From Kushneria avicenniae (GTDB taxonomy: Bacteria > Pseudomonadota > Gammaproteobacteria > Pseudomonadales > Halomonadaceae), in contig NZ_FOLY01000007.1 in assembly GCF_900112585.1 (NCBI RefSeq), positions 103,423-167,422 of the forward strand: 64,000 nucleotides of DNA, in the 5' to 3' direction. Every line of letters starts with the position of its first letter. Position 1 is the first letter of the stretch. A model generated the notes under the pieces. The model had not been told where the DNA came from. It searched no databases and saw only the letters and a program-made list of their open reading frames with translations. The position numbers and the translations under genes were made by a program. Of the stretch, positions 43,648 through 52,334 are shown in pieces.

Positions 43648-43916
43648 CGTGTCTGTCTCCTTAATGCAGGTTCCGGCGTTAACACAGGATCGTTTGAAAC
43701 CGTCTCCACGCGGGGCCTCCGCGCAGATATTGTCTCTCCCGTCTCTGTGATTGTTTCCCGTCCCTCTGAATGTGCCATCACTGCCGATGTTCTGCCACTC
43801 CCGGCTTAAGCACGCTTGAAAGAACGACATTGCGACCTGCCCGTATACGCTTATGCTGTTCATGAGGCAGCGTGCTTTTGCTGCCCTGATTGCCTCCTGT
43901 CTGCGGAAACCTGCCC

Positions 43917-45086
43917 ATGTCCGAGCCTCACGATGCCCGTCGCCCGCTGGTCTGGCTGGTAGCGCTGATATTGGTGTTGCTGGCCCTTGCCTTCTGGTGG
44001 TGGCTCTCGCGTGAGCACACGCCGGAAGAGACCGGACCGCCCTCTCCCGTGGCCGTCGGTCGAGCCGCGGTGATCGAGCGCGATCTGTCCGCCACGCTGG
44101 ACGCCGTGGGCGATGTCGAAGCCACCGACTCGATCGAGATCGCCTCATTGGTCACCGAGCGCATCACCGAGCTGCACTTTGACAGCGGCGAGCGGGTCAA
44201 CAAGGGCGACCTCCTGATTCAGCTCGACGACCGCGCCGAACAGCAGGGGCTGCGCGCGGCGCGCGTGATCGTCGAGCAGGAGCAGCGCGAATATGATCGC
44301 CTGCAGCCGCTGGCACGTCAGGGGTCGATCGCCACCCAGCAGGTCGATGCCCAGCGCAACCGACTGGAAAGCGCCCGAATCGAACTGGCCCGACTCAACG
44401 CCGCGCTGGAGGATCGCACCATTACAGCCCCGGTCACCGGCGTCATGGGCTTTAACAACCTGAGCACGGGCGAGCAGGTCAGCGCCGACACGCCGCTGGC
44501 CACGCTGGACAGCATCGACCGGATACAGGTCGACTTTTCCCTGCCGGAACGCGAGCTGCGTCGCGTTGACGAGGGCATGACGGTCACGGGACGCTCGGTG
44601 GTCTGGCCCGACCGCACCTTTCACGGCGAGGTCACCACCATCGATCCACGCCTGGACCGGGGGACCCGCACGGTCATGGTCCGCGCGCGCTTTGACAATC
44701 CCGACATGGCCCTGCGCCCCGGCATGCTGCTCGACATCACGCTGCTTCTGCCGGCGCAGCGCCGTTTGATCGTGCCCGAGAGCGCCATTCTGGGTGAGCG
44801 CGACCGCCAGTGGACCTGGGTGATCGCCGCCAGCAACAACGGCCATCGCGCCCATCGGGTGGCGATCGAGGTGCTCGAGCGCGGCCCCGGCTGGGCGGCC
44901 ATCGAGGCCAGCGACGATGACCGCCTGCTGCGCCCGGGGGCCTCGGTCGCCGTCAGCGGTCTGCGCGATATCGGCGAGGGGCGTGAACTGATCCTCGACG
45001 AGGACGCCGAGCGTGACACGCAGGCCCTGTTCGAGCCGGCCTCAACCGGGGATCACGCCACGGCCCGGGAGGCGACTACTCCATGA
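43917..45086 (+). CDS. RND efflux periplasmic adaptor (HlyD/MFP family)
   Basis: A 389-residue membrane-fusion protein with one N-terminal helix (about residues 10-30), a lipoyl-like domain, a coiled coil (about 90-150, [45 protein letters not shown]) and beta-barrel parts. The motif [20 protein letters not shown] is typical. The ATG at 43917 is used. Its stop overlaps the RND pump start by 4 bp. No outer-membrane channel gene is nearby, so a TolC-like protein from elsewhere would be needed. Confidence 0.9.
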   Translation: MSEPHDARRPLVWLVALILVLLALAFWWWLSREHTPEETGPPSPVAVGRAAVIERDLSATLDAVGDVEATDSIEIASLVTERITELHFDSGERVNKGDLLIQLDDRAEQQGLRAARVIVEQEQREYDRLQPLARQGSIATQQVDAQRNRLESARIELARLNAALEDRTITAPVTGVMGFNNLSTGEQVSADTPLATLDSIDRIQVDFSLPERELRRVDEGMTVTGRSVVWPDRTFHGEVTTIDPRLDRGTRTVMVRARFDNPDMALRPGMLLDITLLLPAQRRLIVPESAILGERDRQWTWVIAASNNGHRAHRVAIEVLERGPGWAAIEASDDDRLLRPGASVAVSGLRDIGEGRELILDEDAERDTQALFEPASTGDHATAREATTP

Positions 45087-48000
45087 CCGTGACCGATCTG
45101 GCCGTGACCCGACCGGTCGGCACCCTGGTCGTCTCGATGCTGCTGGTGCTTTTTGGCGTGCTGGCCTTTCTGGAGCTGCCCATCCGGGAATATCCCGCCA
45201 TCGAGGAGCCGGAGGTCTCGGTCGAAATCGCCTGGCCCGGCGCCTCTGCAGCCGTCGTGGAATCCCGTGTGACCCAGACGATCGAAAATGTGGTGGCCGG
45301 CATCGAAGGCGTGGTCAGTGTCGAATCGGAAAGCAACGACGGCGAATCCGAGGTCACGCTGACCTTTGCCAGCAACATCGATCTCGATACGGCCGCCAAT
45401 GACGTGCGTGACCAGGTCTCGCGGGTGGCGGACAATCTGCCGGAAGAAGCTGAAGCGCCCGAAATCAGCAAGGATCAGGGCGGCAGCGATACCCTGATGA
45501 TCCTATCAGTACAGACCGACCGAATGAGTGCCATGGCGCTATCGGACTATGCCGACCGCCAGTTGCTGGATCGCTTCTCGACCATCAATGGCGTATCGCG
45601 GGTGCGGCTCTGGGGATCGCAGCTGCCGGCCATGCGCGTGGATCTGGACCGCCATGCCATGACCGCTCATGACATCACCGTTTCGGACATCACCAGCGCC
45701 CTGACCCGCCAGAACGTCGAGTACCCGGGCGGGCGGATCGAATCCACCACCCGGGAGTTCACTGTCCGTCTGCTGCCGGGCTATGAAACGCCCGATGCCT
45801 TCCGGCGTCTGCCGCTGCGTCAGGGCGAGGGCACCCGCACCGTCACGCTGGGCGATGTGGCCCATGTCGCGCTGGGCTCCGAAACGCGGCGCGAAGCGTT
45901 TCTGGTCGACGGCGAACCCACCGTTTCAATTGCCATCAGTCGCCAGAGCACCGCCAATACGCTGTCCATCTCGCGCGACGTACGCGCCACGCTCGAGGAC
46001 CTGCGCAGTGATCTGCCCGAGGGCATGCACGTCGACATCGTCTCCGATGACACCCTCTATATCTCGGCGGCGCTCAAGGAGGTGCTGCTGACGCTGGCCA
46101 TCGCGGTCGCCATGGTGGTCGGCGTGATCATCTTCTTTCTGGGCTCGTGGCGCGCGGCGCTGGTGGCGGCCACGGTCATTCCCATTTCGCTGCTGGCCTG
46201 CGGCATGATCCTGTCGGGGCTGGGCTTCAGCCTCAACATGCTCACCCTGCTGGCACTGGTGCTCTCGGTGGGACTGGTGGTGGATGACGCCATTGTCATG
46301 ATCGAAAACATCCAGCGCCATCTGGAAGACGGCGATGCAGCGCTGGTGGCAGCCTTTCGCGGCGCTCGCCAGGTCGCCTTTGCCATCATCGCCACCAGTC
46401 TGGTGCTGATGGCGGTGTTTCTGCCCATCACGCTGATGAGCGGCCAGACCGGACGACTCTTTACCGAATTTGCCGTCACCATCGCCGCCGCCATCGCCTT
46501 TTCCACCCTGGTGTCACTGACGCTGACGCCGGTGATGGCCTCGTGGCTGCTGACCGGCCGGCACAGTCATCAGAACTCGCCGATGGGGCGCCTCATGGCC
46601 GGTGTGACCGTTAGCTACCAGCGCCATCTGGGCCGCATGCTGCACCGCCCGGTGCTGGTCGGCGCCGGCTTTGTGGCCATGGCGATCGTCACCTCGGCCC
46701 TCATCACCACGCTGCCGACCGAATACGAGCCCTATGACGACCGTGGCGCACTGCGCATCAACGTTCAGGCCGAGGAAGGGGTCAATTTCGAGGAGATGCA
46801 CCGGCGCATGCAGGCCATGTCACAGCGCCTGGCGCCCATTCTCGAGGACAGCGCACTGGTCGATAACGCTTCGCTGCGCGTGCCCTCGCCCGGCAACAGT
46901 GAAGGGCCGGTCAACAACGGCCGCTGGATCATCAGCTTCACGCCCTGGCAGACCCGTGATCAGAGCACCCGCGAGGTGGCTGCGCGCATCAATGACGCAC
47001 TGGAAGGCTTCTCCGAACTCAGCGCCACGACGCTTTTGCCTCGCGGGCTGAGTTCGGGCAACGAGACTCCGGTGCAGTTCGTGGTCGGCGGGCCGGATTA
47101 CGCCACCCTGGGGATGTGGCGCGATCAGCTGATGGACCAGTGGCAGGACTACCCGGGGCTCGAGGCACTCGACAGCGACCTGATCGAGACCACGCCCCAG
47201 CTTCAGGTGCGTCTGGATCGCGAGCGTGCCGCCCAGCTCGGTGTCAGCGCCGAGACGGTCGGTCAGACGCTGGCATCCTTTTTCGGCGAGCGCAGCCTGA
47301 CCACCTTTGAACGCGACGGCCAGTCCTACGACGTGATTTTGCAGGGCCTGCGTGAACAGCGCCTGACACCGCAGGCGCTGGAGGAAATTCGAGTACGCAG
47401 CGCCAGCGGGGCGCTGGTCAGTCTGGCCAATCTCGTGCATCTGGAGGAGGTGGCCGTCTCGCCGACGCTCAACCGCTACAACCGGATTCGCGCCGTCACC
47501 TTCTCGGCCAACGTTGCCGAGGGCTACAGCCTGTCGCAGGTGCTTGATCACATGAATGCCACGGTCGACCGGACCCTGCCGGAGCAGGCGCGCATCGACT
47601 ACAAGGGCGCCACGCAGGACTTCCTCGACGCCGGGCGCGATCTGCTGCTGGTGTTCACCGTGGCGATTGCAGTCACCTGGCTGGTGCTGGCCGCCCAGTT
47701 CGAAAACTTCATCAGTCCGCTGGTGGTGATGCTGACCGTGCCGCTGGGAATGCTGGGCGCGGGCACGGCGCTTTGGCTGCTGGGCGAGAGTCTCAATCTG
47801 TATGCCCAGATCGGGCTTTTGATGCTGATTGGGCTGTCGGCCAAGAACGGCATTCTGATCGTGGAGTTTGCCAATCAGCTGCGTGATGAGGGTGTGGCGC
47901 TGCGCGGGGCCATATTGCAGGCCGCGCAGACGCGTCTGCGCCCGATCCTGATGACTTCGATCTCCACCATGGCCGGTGCCCTGCCACTGGTGATGGCGAC

Positions 48001-48199
48001 CGGCGCCGGGGCAGCCAGCCGCTTCGGTCTGGGCATGACGCTGCTGGCGGGCTGTGCCAGCGCCACGCTTTTAACCCTGGGTGTCGTGCCGATCGCCTAC
48101 TACTGGCTGGCCGGCCACCAGAAGCCGCCGGGACATCGACGCCGACAGCTCAAGGCTTCGCTGGCGCGTCACACCGGAGAGTCGCCGTCGGAGGAGTAA
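45083..48199 (+). CDS. RND-family efflux pump (HAE-1 type)
   Basis: A 1038-residue inner-membrane pump with twelve helices and two large periplasmic loops. Hallmarks are REYPAIEEPEVSVEIAWPGASAAVVE near the start, VGLVVDDAIVMIENIQRHLEDG in helix 4 (proton-relay Asp pair) and LMLIGLSAKNGILIVEFANQLRDEG in helix 10 (relay Lys replaced by the usual AKNGIL context). The substrate is not evident. It is cotranscribed with the adaptor. The last 31 bp overlap the convergent dioxygenase gene. Confidence 0.93.
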   Translation: MTVTDLAVTRPVGTLVVSMLLVLFGVLAFLELPIREYPAIEEPEVSVEIAWPGASAAVVESRVTQTIENVVAGIEGVVSVESESNDGESEVTLTFASNIDLDTAANDVRDQVSRVADNLPEEAEAPEISKDQGGSDTLMILSVQTDRMSAMALSDYADRQLLDRFSTINGVSRVRLWGSQLPAMRVDLDRHAMTAHDITVSDITSALTRQNVEYPGGRIESTTREFTVRLLPGYETPDAFRRLPLRQGEGTRTVTLGDVAHVALGSETRREAFLVDGEPTVSIAISRQSTANTLSISRDVRATLEDLRSDLPEGMHVDIVSDDTLYISAALKEVLLTLAIAVAMVVGVIIFFLGSWRAALVAATVIPISLLACGMILSGLGFSLNMLTLLALVLSVGLVVDDAIVMIENIQRHLEDGDAALVAAFRGARQVAFAIIATSLVLMAVFLPITLMSGQTGRLFTEFAVTIAAAIAFSTLVSLTLTPVMASWLLTGRHSHQNSPMGRLMAGVTVSYQRHLGRMLHRPVLVGAGFVAMAIVTSALITTLPTEYEPYDDRGALRINVQAEEGVNFEEMHRRMQAMSQRLAPILEDSALVDNASLRVPSPGNSEGPVNNGRWIISFTPWQTRDQSTREVAARINDALEGFSELSATTLLPRGLSSGNETPVQFVVGGPDYATLGMWRDQLMDQWQDYPGLEALDSDLIETTPQLQVRLDRERAAQLGVSAETVGQTLASFFGERSLTTFERDGQSYDVILQGLREQRLTPQALEEIRVRSASGALVSLANLVHLEEVAVSPTLNRYNRIRAVTFSANVAEGYSLSQVLDHMNATVDRTLPEQARIDYKGATQDFLDAGRDLLLVFTVAIAVTWLVLAAQFENFISPLVVMLTVPLGMLGAGTALWLLGESLNLYAQIGLLMLIGLSAKNGILIVEFANQLRDEGVALRGAILQAAQTRLRPILMTSISTMAGALPLVMATGAGAASRFGLGMTLLAGCASATLLTLGVVPIAYYWLAGHQKPPGHRRRQLKASLARHTGESPSEE

Positions 48200-48969
48200 C
48201 CCCGGCGCCTGAAGGTCAACACCAGCAGATCCCGCGTGCCGACGCGCGAGGCGTCCTCGGCCACAATGGGCGTGACGCCGTGCAGCACGCGGGTGTCGTC
48301 GACCAGCGCCATGTCCAGTGACTCGGCCAGGGTAAAGGCGGCCAGCTCGCGGCGGTCGAGGTCGTGAATGCAAGAGACGCCCTCACGCACGTTGCGACGC
48401 TGGATCATTACCATCGCCACGAAGTCCACGCCATCGCGGTGCAGCCCCTCCGGCGTGGGCAGACCGGCATTGATGTCCCCGCCCACCTCGATGCGAAACT
48501 GATGCATCTCGACGTGCCAGTCGGTGCCGGGCGCGCAGCGTCCGAACACGCCGAGACAGAGTTCACAGAGAAAGGCAAAGGCGTGGGTGTTGACGGCCCC
48601 GTCTGCCACCGGCTCGAAGTGACGCTCGATGCCGCCGTTGAGGCGGTTGAAGTCCGTGGTCTGAAAATGGGCCTGATGCGGCTCGCGCGTCAGTGCCTGA
48701 GCCCCGGCGGATGCGCTGAACACTGCATGGCGCCGGCGGCGATAGCGGCCACCATCGTTCATGAAACGATCCGGGGCGAGATCGTCCCAGTAGCGGGCCA
48801 GCACGTCATGATCCAGCGCACGGCGATCCCTTGCCGCACACCAGGCCTGGAAGACCGGGGCGATATCGCCGGCCGGCGCGAAAAGATGACCGTCGCGCTC
48901 AAGGCGCTCGCTCAGCGACGTCACGAGGATTTCAAGGGGAGAGACCTGGCACGTTGGCACTTCAGACAT
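48169..48969 (-). CDS. 2OG-Fe(II) dioxygenase-family protein
   Basis: A 266-residue protein of the 2OG-Fe dioxygenase group that includes amino-acid hydroxylases. The iron facial triad is visible as GLHRDGVDF (His about 177, Asp about 179) and RVLHGVTPI (His about 230); an Arg for 2-oxoglutarate follows near TRDLLVLTFRRRG. Substrate is unknown; hydroxylation of a free amino acid is the known chemistry of relatives. ATG at 48969 is used; a GTG lies two codons upstream. It overlaps the pump gene by 31 bp, tail to tail. Confidence 0.8.
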   Translation of the reverse strand: MSEVPTCQVSPLEILVTSLSERLERDGHLFAPAGDIAPVFQAWCAARDRRALDHDVLARYWDDLAPDRFMNDGGRYRRRRHAVFSASAGAQALTREPHQAHFQTTDFNRLNGGIERHFEPVADGAVNTHAFAFLCELCLGVFGRCAPGTDWHVEMHQFRIEVGGDINAGLPTPEGLHRDGVDFVAMVMIQRRNVREGVSCIHDLDRRELAAFTLAESLDMALVDDTRVLHGVTPIVAEDASRVGTRDLLVLTFRRRGYSSDGDSPV

Positions 48970-49119
48970 GGACACGACCGCCGGCTGTCAATCATCGGGG
49001 CACGCGGCGTCACACAGGGGCCTGACGCGGCGCGGGGCAGAGCGCTATTATGGCACTGTCGATTCCCGCCGCCCATGACGCTGTGCTCGGGCGCCTGCCT
49101 GCAAAAGAAGGACCTTGCC

Positions 49120-50160
49120 ATGTCCGCATCTCATCGTGCCCCCATTGCCATCACCATGGGCGATCCGGCCGGCGTCGGCCCGGAAATCATCGTTCGCCTG
49201 GCCTGCATGCCACGCGAAAGCACCACGCCGCTGCTGGTCATCGGTGATATCGACCGGCTGCACGCCATGGCGAATCAGCTGGGTCTGGCCCTGACGCTGT
49301 TTCCCATCGAGCACCCGAGCGAACTGGATGATCGCGGCGTCACCCCGGGCCGGATGGCCGTACTGCCAGCCGGCGAGGCGCTGCCGCCCGAGCTGCCTTA
49401 CGGCCTTGTCGATGCGCGCGCCGGGGCCGCCGCCTGTGCCTATGTGAACCGCGCCATCGATTTCGCGCTCGACGGCTCGATCAGCGCGATCGTGACTGCC
49501 CCGCTCAACAAGGCCGCCATGGCCGCGGCCGGCATTACCTACCCGGGCCATACCGAGATTCTGGCCGACCGCGCCGGCACGCAGGACTTCGGCATGATGC
49601 TGGCCAACGACGAGCTGCGCGTGATGCTGGTGTCGATCCACCTGTCACTCCGCGAGGCCATTGACGCCGTCACGCCCGAGCGCGAACTGCGCGCCATCCG
49701 TCTGGCCGCCCGCGCCTGCCACGCCTATGGCATCGAACGCCCGCGCATTGCCGTGGCCGGGCTCAACCCGCACGCCGGCGAAGGCGGTCTGTTCGGCCAC
49801 GAGGACGAGACTATCATCGCCCCGGCCATCGCCCTCGCCCGTGAGGAAGGCATCGACGCCTCCGGCCCCTGGCCGGGCGATACCGTCTTCATGAACGCCC
49901 GTCGCGGCCAGTTCGATGCCGTGGTAGCGCAGTATCACGATCAGGGGCTGATCCCGGTGAAATATCTGGGCGTCGACAATGGCGTCAACATCACGGTGGG
50001 ACTGCCGTTCGTGCGCACCAGCGTCGATCACGGCACCGCCTTTGATATTGCAGGCCAGGGCGTTGCCGACCCGTCGAGTCTTGTGTATGCCCTCAAACAG
50101 GCCGAGGCGATGGTGCGCGCGAGCGACACCGCTGAAGATGGTCTCGCCGTGCAACCCTGA
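49120..50160 (+). CDS. pdxA: 4-hydroxythreonine-4-phosphate dehydrogenase PdxA
   Basis: A 346-residue PdxA-family dehydrogenase, which in pyridoxal-phosphate synthesis oxidises 4-phosphohydroxy-L-threonine. It shows ITMGDPAGVGPEI at the start, VTAPLNKAAM, YPGHTEILA, the metal-binding histidines in AGLNPHAGEGGLFG and the hallmark YHDQGLIPVKYL. The longer open frame from 48364 is antisense noise; the ATG at 49120 is standard. It is not linked to surA/ksgA as in many relatives, and PdxA2-type enzymes of sugar-acid catabolism cannot be excluded. Confidence 0.9.
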   Translation: MSASHRAPIAITMGDPAGVGPEIIVRLACMPRESTTPLLVIGDIDRLHAMANQLGLALTLFPIEHPSELDDRGVTPGRMAVLPAGEALPPELPYGLVDARAGAAACAYVNRAIDFALDGSISAIVTAPLNKAAMAAAGITYPGHTEILADRAGTQDFGMMLANDELRVMLVSIHLSLREAIDAVTPERELRAIRLAARACHAYGIERPRIAVAGLNPHAGEGGLFGHEDETIIAPAIALAREEGIDASGPWPGDTVFMNARRGQFDAVVAQYHDQGLIPVKYLGVDNGVNITVGLPFVRTSVDHGTAFDIAGQGVADPSSLVYALKQAEAMVRASDTAEDGLAVQP

Positions 50161-50259
50161 TCACCGGTATTACACTGAGCAGGACACTGAAGGCATGACA
50201 ACGCCTCTGCGGGATTCCCCGGCACGGCGTTCCATTCCCTCGACACACGGGGCAGGACA

Positions 50260-52002
50260 ATGCAACTCAGACAGAGCAATATCGACAGGCTGGCCGATGG
50301 CGAGGTCTACGACACCCTGATCATCGGCGGCGGCATCAACGGCGCGGTCTCGGCGGCGGCGCTGTCCGGACGCGGCGTGAAGGTCGGCCTGGTGGAGCAG
50401 GGCGACTTCGCCGGCATGACCAGCATGTGGTCGTCCAACCTCATCTGGGGTGGCATCAAATACATGGAGTCGCGGGACTTCAAGCTGGTGCGCGAGCTGT
50501 GCGTGTCGCGTAACCACCTGATCAAGCACTACCCCTCGACGGTGCAGGAGATCCGCTTTCTTACCACCATCACGAAGGGCTTTCGCTGGCATCCGCTGAT
50601 GCTGTGGGCAGGCACCTGGATCTACTGGCTGTTCGGCAACTGTTTCACCAGGCCGCCGCGACTGCCGAGCCTGAGGACGGTTAACCGTGAAGAACCGGTG
50701 ATCAATACCAAGCCGGCGATCGGCTGCTTCGAGTACTCCGATGCCTTTTTGCACGACAACGACGCCCGCTTCGTATGGAACTTCGTGCGCATTGCCATGA
50801 ACAGCGGCTGTGTGGCGGCCAACTATGTCGAAGCGACCGGGTTTGAGCGCCAGGACAACCTCTGGCACGTGGGCCTTCGCGACGTCATGAGCGGCCGTGA
50901 GTGGACCGTTAAAACGAAGACCCTTGTCAACGCCTGCGGCCCGCTGGCCGACCGCACCAACGCACTGGCCGGCAAGCAGACCGACCACCGCCACGTGCTC
51001 TCCAAGGGCATTCACCTGATCGTCGACCGGGTGACCCCCAACAAGCGCGTGCTGGCGTTTTTTGATGAGGATGGCCGGCTCTTTTTCGCCATTCCAATGG
51101 GCAATCGTACCTGCATCGGCACCACCGATACCCGTACCGAAGACCCGCATGCGGCCATTACCGACGACGATGTCACCTTCGTGCTCGATAACATCAACGC
51201 CCGTCTGTCGCTCGATAAACCGCTGGACCGTGACGACATCATCGCCACCCGCTGTGGTGTGCGTCCACTGGCGGTGAAAAACACCAGCGGCAACGACCGC
51301 GACTTCCTGCAGCTGTCGCGCAAGCACGAGATCGATTCCAATATCGGCCAGGGCTTTATCAGCATCTTCGGCGGCAAGCTCACCGACTGCGTTAATGTCG
51401 GCGAAGAGATCACCGATCTGGTCAGGACCATGGGCGTCGACATTCGCTTCCCCGACTACCGCTGGTACGGCGAGCCGGTGGACGCCGTACGCGACGAGTT
51501 CTTCCACCAGGCCAGACTGATGAAACTGGATGATTACACCGATGCCAGCGCTTCCGAGCCGCTGTCGACCCGGCTGTGGCGGCGCTACGCGGCGCATGCC
51601 ATCGGCATGCTGGAGAACATTCGCGAGGACCCGCGCCAGGCAGAGATTCTGATCGAAGGCACCGAGTACATCCGCGCCGAAGTACGCCAGGCCGCGCGGC
51701 GCGAGATGATCACCAAACTCGAGGACTTCCTGCGCCGCCGCTCCAAGATCAGCCTTGTGTCGCGACAGGAAACCATCCAGCAGTCGGCGGGGCTGATGGA
51801 GGCGTGCGAGATCCTGTTCGGCGAGGACGCGCAGAGGCGCTTTGACGAATACTTTCACGACCACCCTGTCACCAACGGCATCGCCCGCGACCCCGGCGCT
51901 GGACCGCTGCCGGCCGAAGGCGCCACCAACGACCCCGCCGCTGAGCAGGAAACCGCGCCACAGCAGCGTCAGGAGGGAGATTTCGAGACGTTGAACTGGT
52001 AG
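50260..52002 (+). CDS. FAD-dependent glycerol-3-phosphate dehydrogenase (GlpD family)
   Basis: A 580-residue flavoprotein. The N-terminal FAD-binding motif is DTLIIGGGINGAVSAAALSGRGVKVGLVEQGDFAGMTS, and the central GNRTCIGTTDTRTEDP plus FISIFGGKLTDCVNVGEEI match GlpD/GlpO dehydrogenases. It probably feeds electrons from glycerol-3-phosphate to quinones. The C-terminal 40 residues are low-complexity and Glu/Gln-rich, an unusual tail. No other glycerol genes are near. It lies 99 bp after pdxA on the same strand. Confidence 0.85.
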   Translation: MQLRQSNIDRLADGEVYDTLIIGGGINGAVSAAALSGRGVKVGLVEQGDFAGMTSMWSSNLIWGGIKYMESRDFKLVRELCVSRNHLIKHYPSTVQEIRFLTTITKGFRWHPLMLWAGTWIYWLFGNCFTRPPRLPSLRTVNREEPVINTKPAIGCFEYSDAFLHDNDARFVWNFVRIAMNSGCVAANYVEATGFERQDNLWHVGLRDVMSGREWTVKTKTLVNACGPLADRTNALAGKQTDHRHVLSKGIHLIVDRVTPNKRVLAFFDEDGRLFFAIPMGNRTCIGTTDTRTEDPHAAITDDDVTFVLDNINARLSLDKPLDRDDIIATRCGVRPLAVKNTSGNDRDFLQLSRKHEIDSNIGQGFISIFGGKLTDCVNVGEEITDLVRTMGVDIRFPDYRWYGEPVDAVRDEFFHQARLMKLDDYTDASASEPLSTRLWRRYAAHAIGMLENIREDPRQAEILIEGTEYIRAEVRQAARREMITKLEDFLRRRSKISLVSRQETIQQSAGLMEACEILFGEDAQRRFDEYFHDHPVTNGIARDPGAGPLPAEGATNDPAAEQETAPQQRQEGDFETLNW

Positions 52003-52010
52003 ACACCCAT

Positions 52011-52036
52011 CCGATGAGGCCGCCATGCCTCATCGG
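52011..52036 (+). other. Perfect 10-bp hairpin after the GlpD-like gene
   Basis: CCGATGAGGC and GCCTCATCGG enclose a 6-nt loop 9 bp after the stop. There is no T tract, so it is a transcript-end structure rather than a classical terminator. Confidence 0.6.
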
Positions 52037-52143
52037 CCAATCCCGTCCATGAGTCCATGGCGATCCTCTCCCCCACCTTGATCAAGGCTGCTGCGCAAGT
52101 ATTTGTCGCCACCTCTGGCAGAATCGGCAATGAAGCAGATTCA

Positions 52144-52163
52144 ATAATGATTCTAATTATCAT
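52144..52163. promoter_or_regulatory. Fur box upstream of the TonB receptor
   Basis: ATAATGATTCTAATTATCAT closely matches the Fur consensus. It lies about 170 bp before the receptor start and predicts iron repression. Confidence 0.85.
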
Positions 52164-52334
52164 TTGGTGCTAGCATGGCGTCTGCCACAACCGGCGAAAG
52201 CCGATCCCTTCCTGCAGGCTCGACCTGCTGCATCACAGAATAAAACCAATACCCGGGCAAGGTGACAAAGATTACCGCCCTCGTGACTGGCCCAGATGAC
52301 ACAACAACGAACGTCATATCATTTGGGGAATACA

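Noticed and set aside
43648..43916. Gene between wrbA and the adaptor gene
   Set aside because: No frame with a ribosome-binding site; the region seems to be only promoters.
48364..49119. N-terminal extension of the pdxA frame
   Set aside because: It lies antisense over the dioxygenase gene and lacks a start signal; PdxA homology begins at 49120.
50170..52026. Long minus-strand frame opposite the GlpD-like gene
   Set aside because: No family similarity; it is a shadow of the high G+C coding strand.
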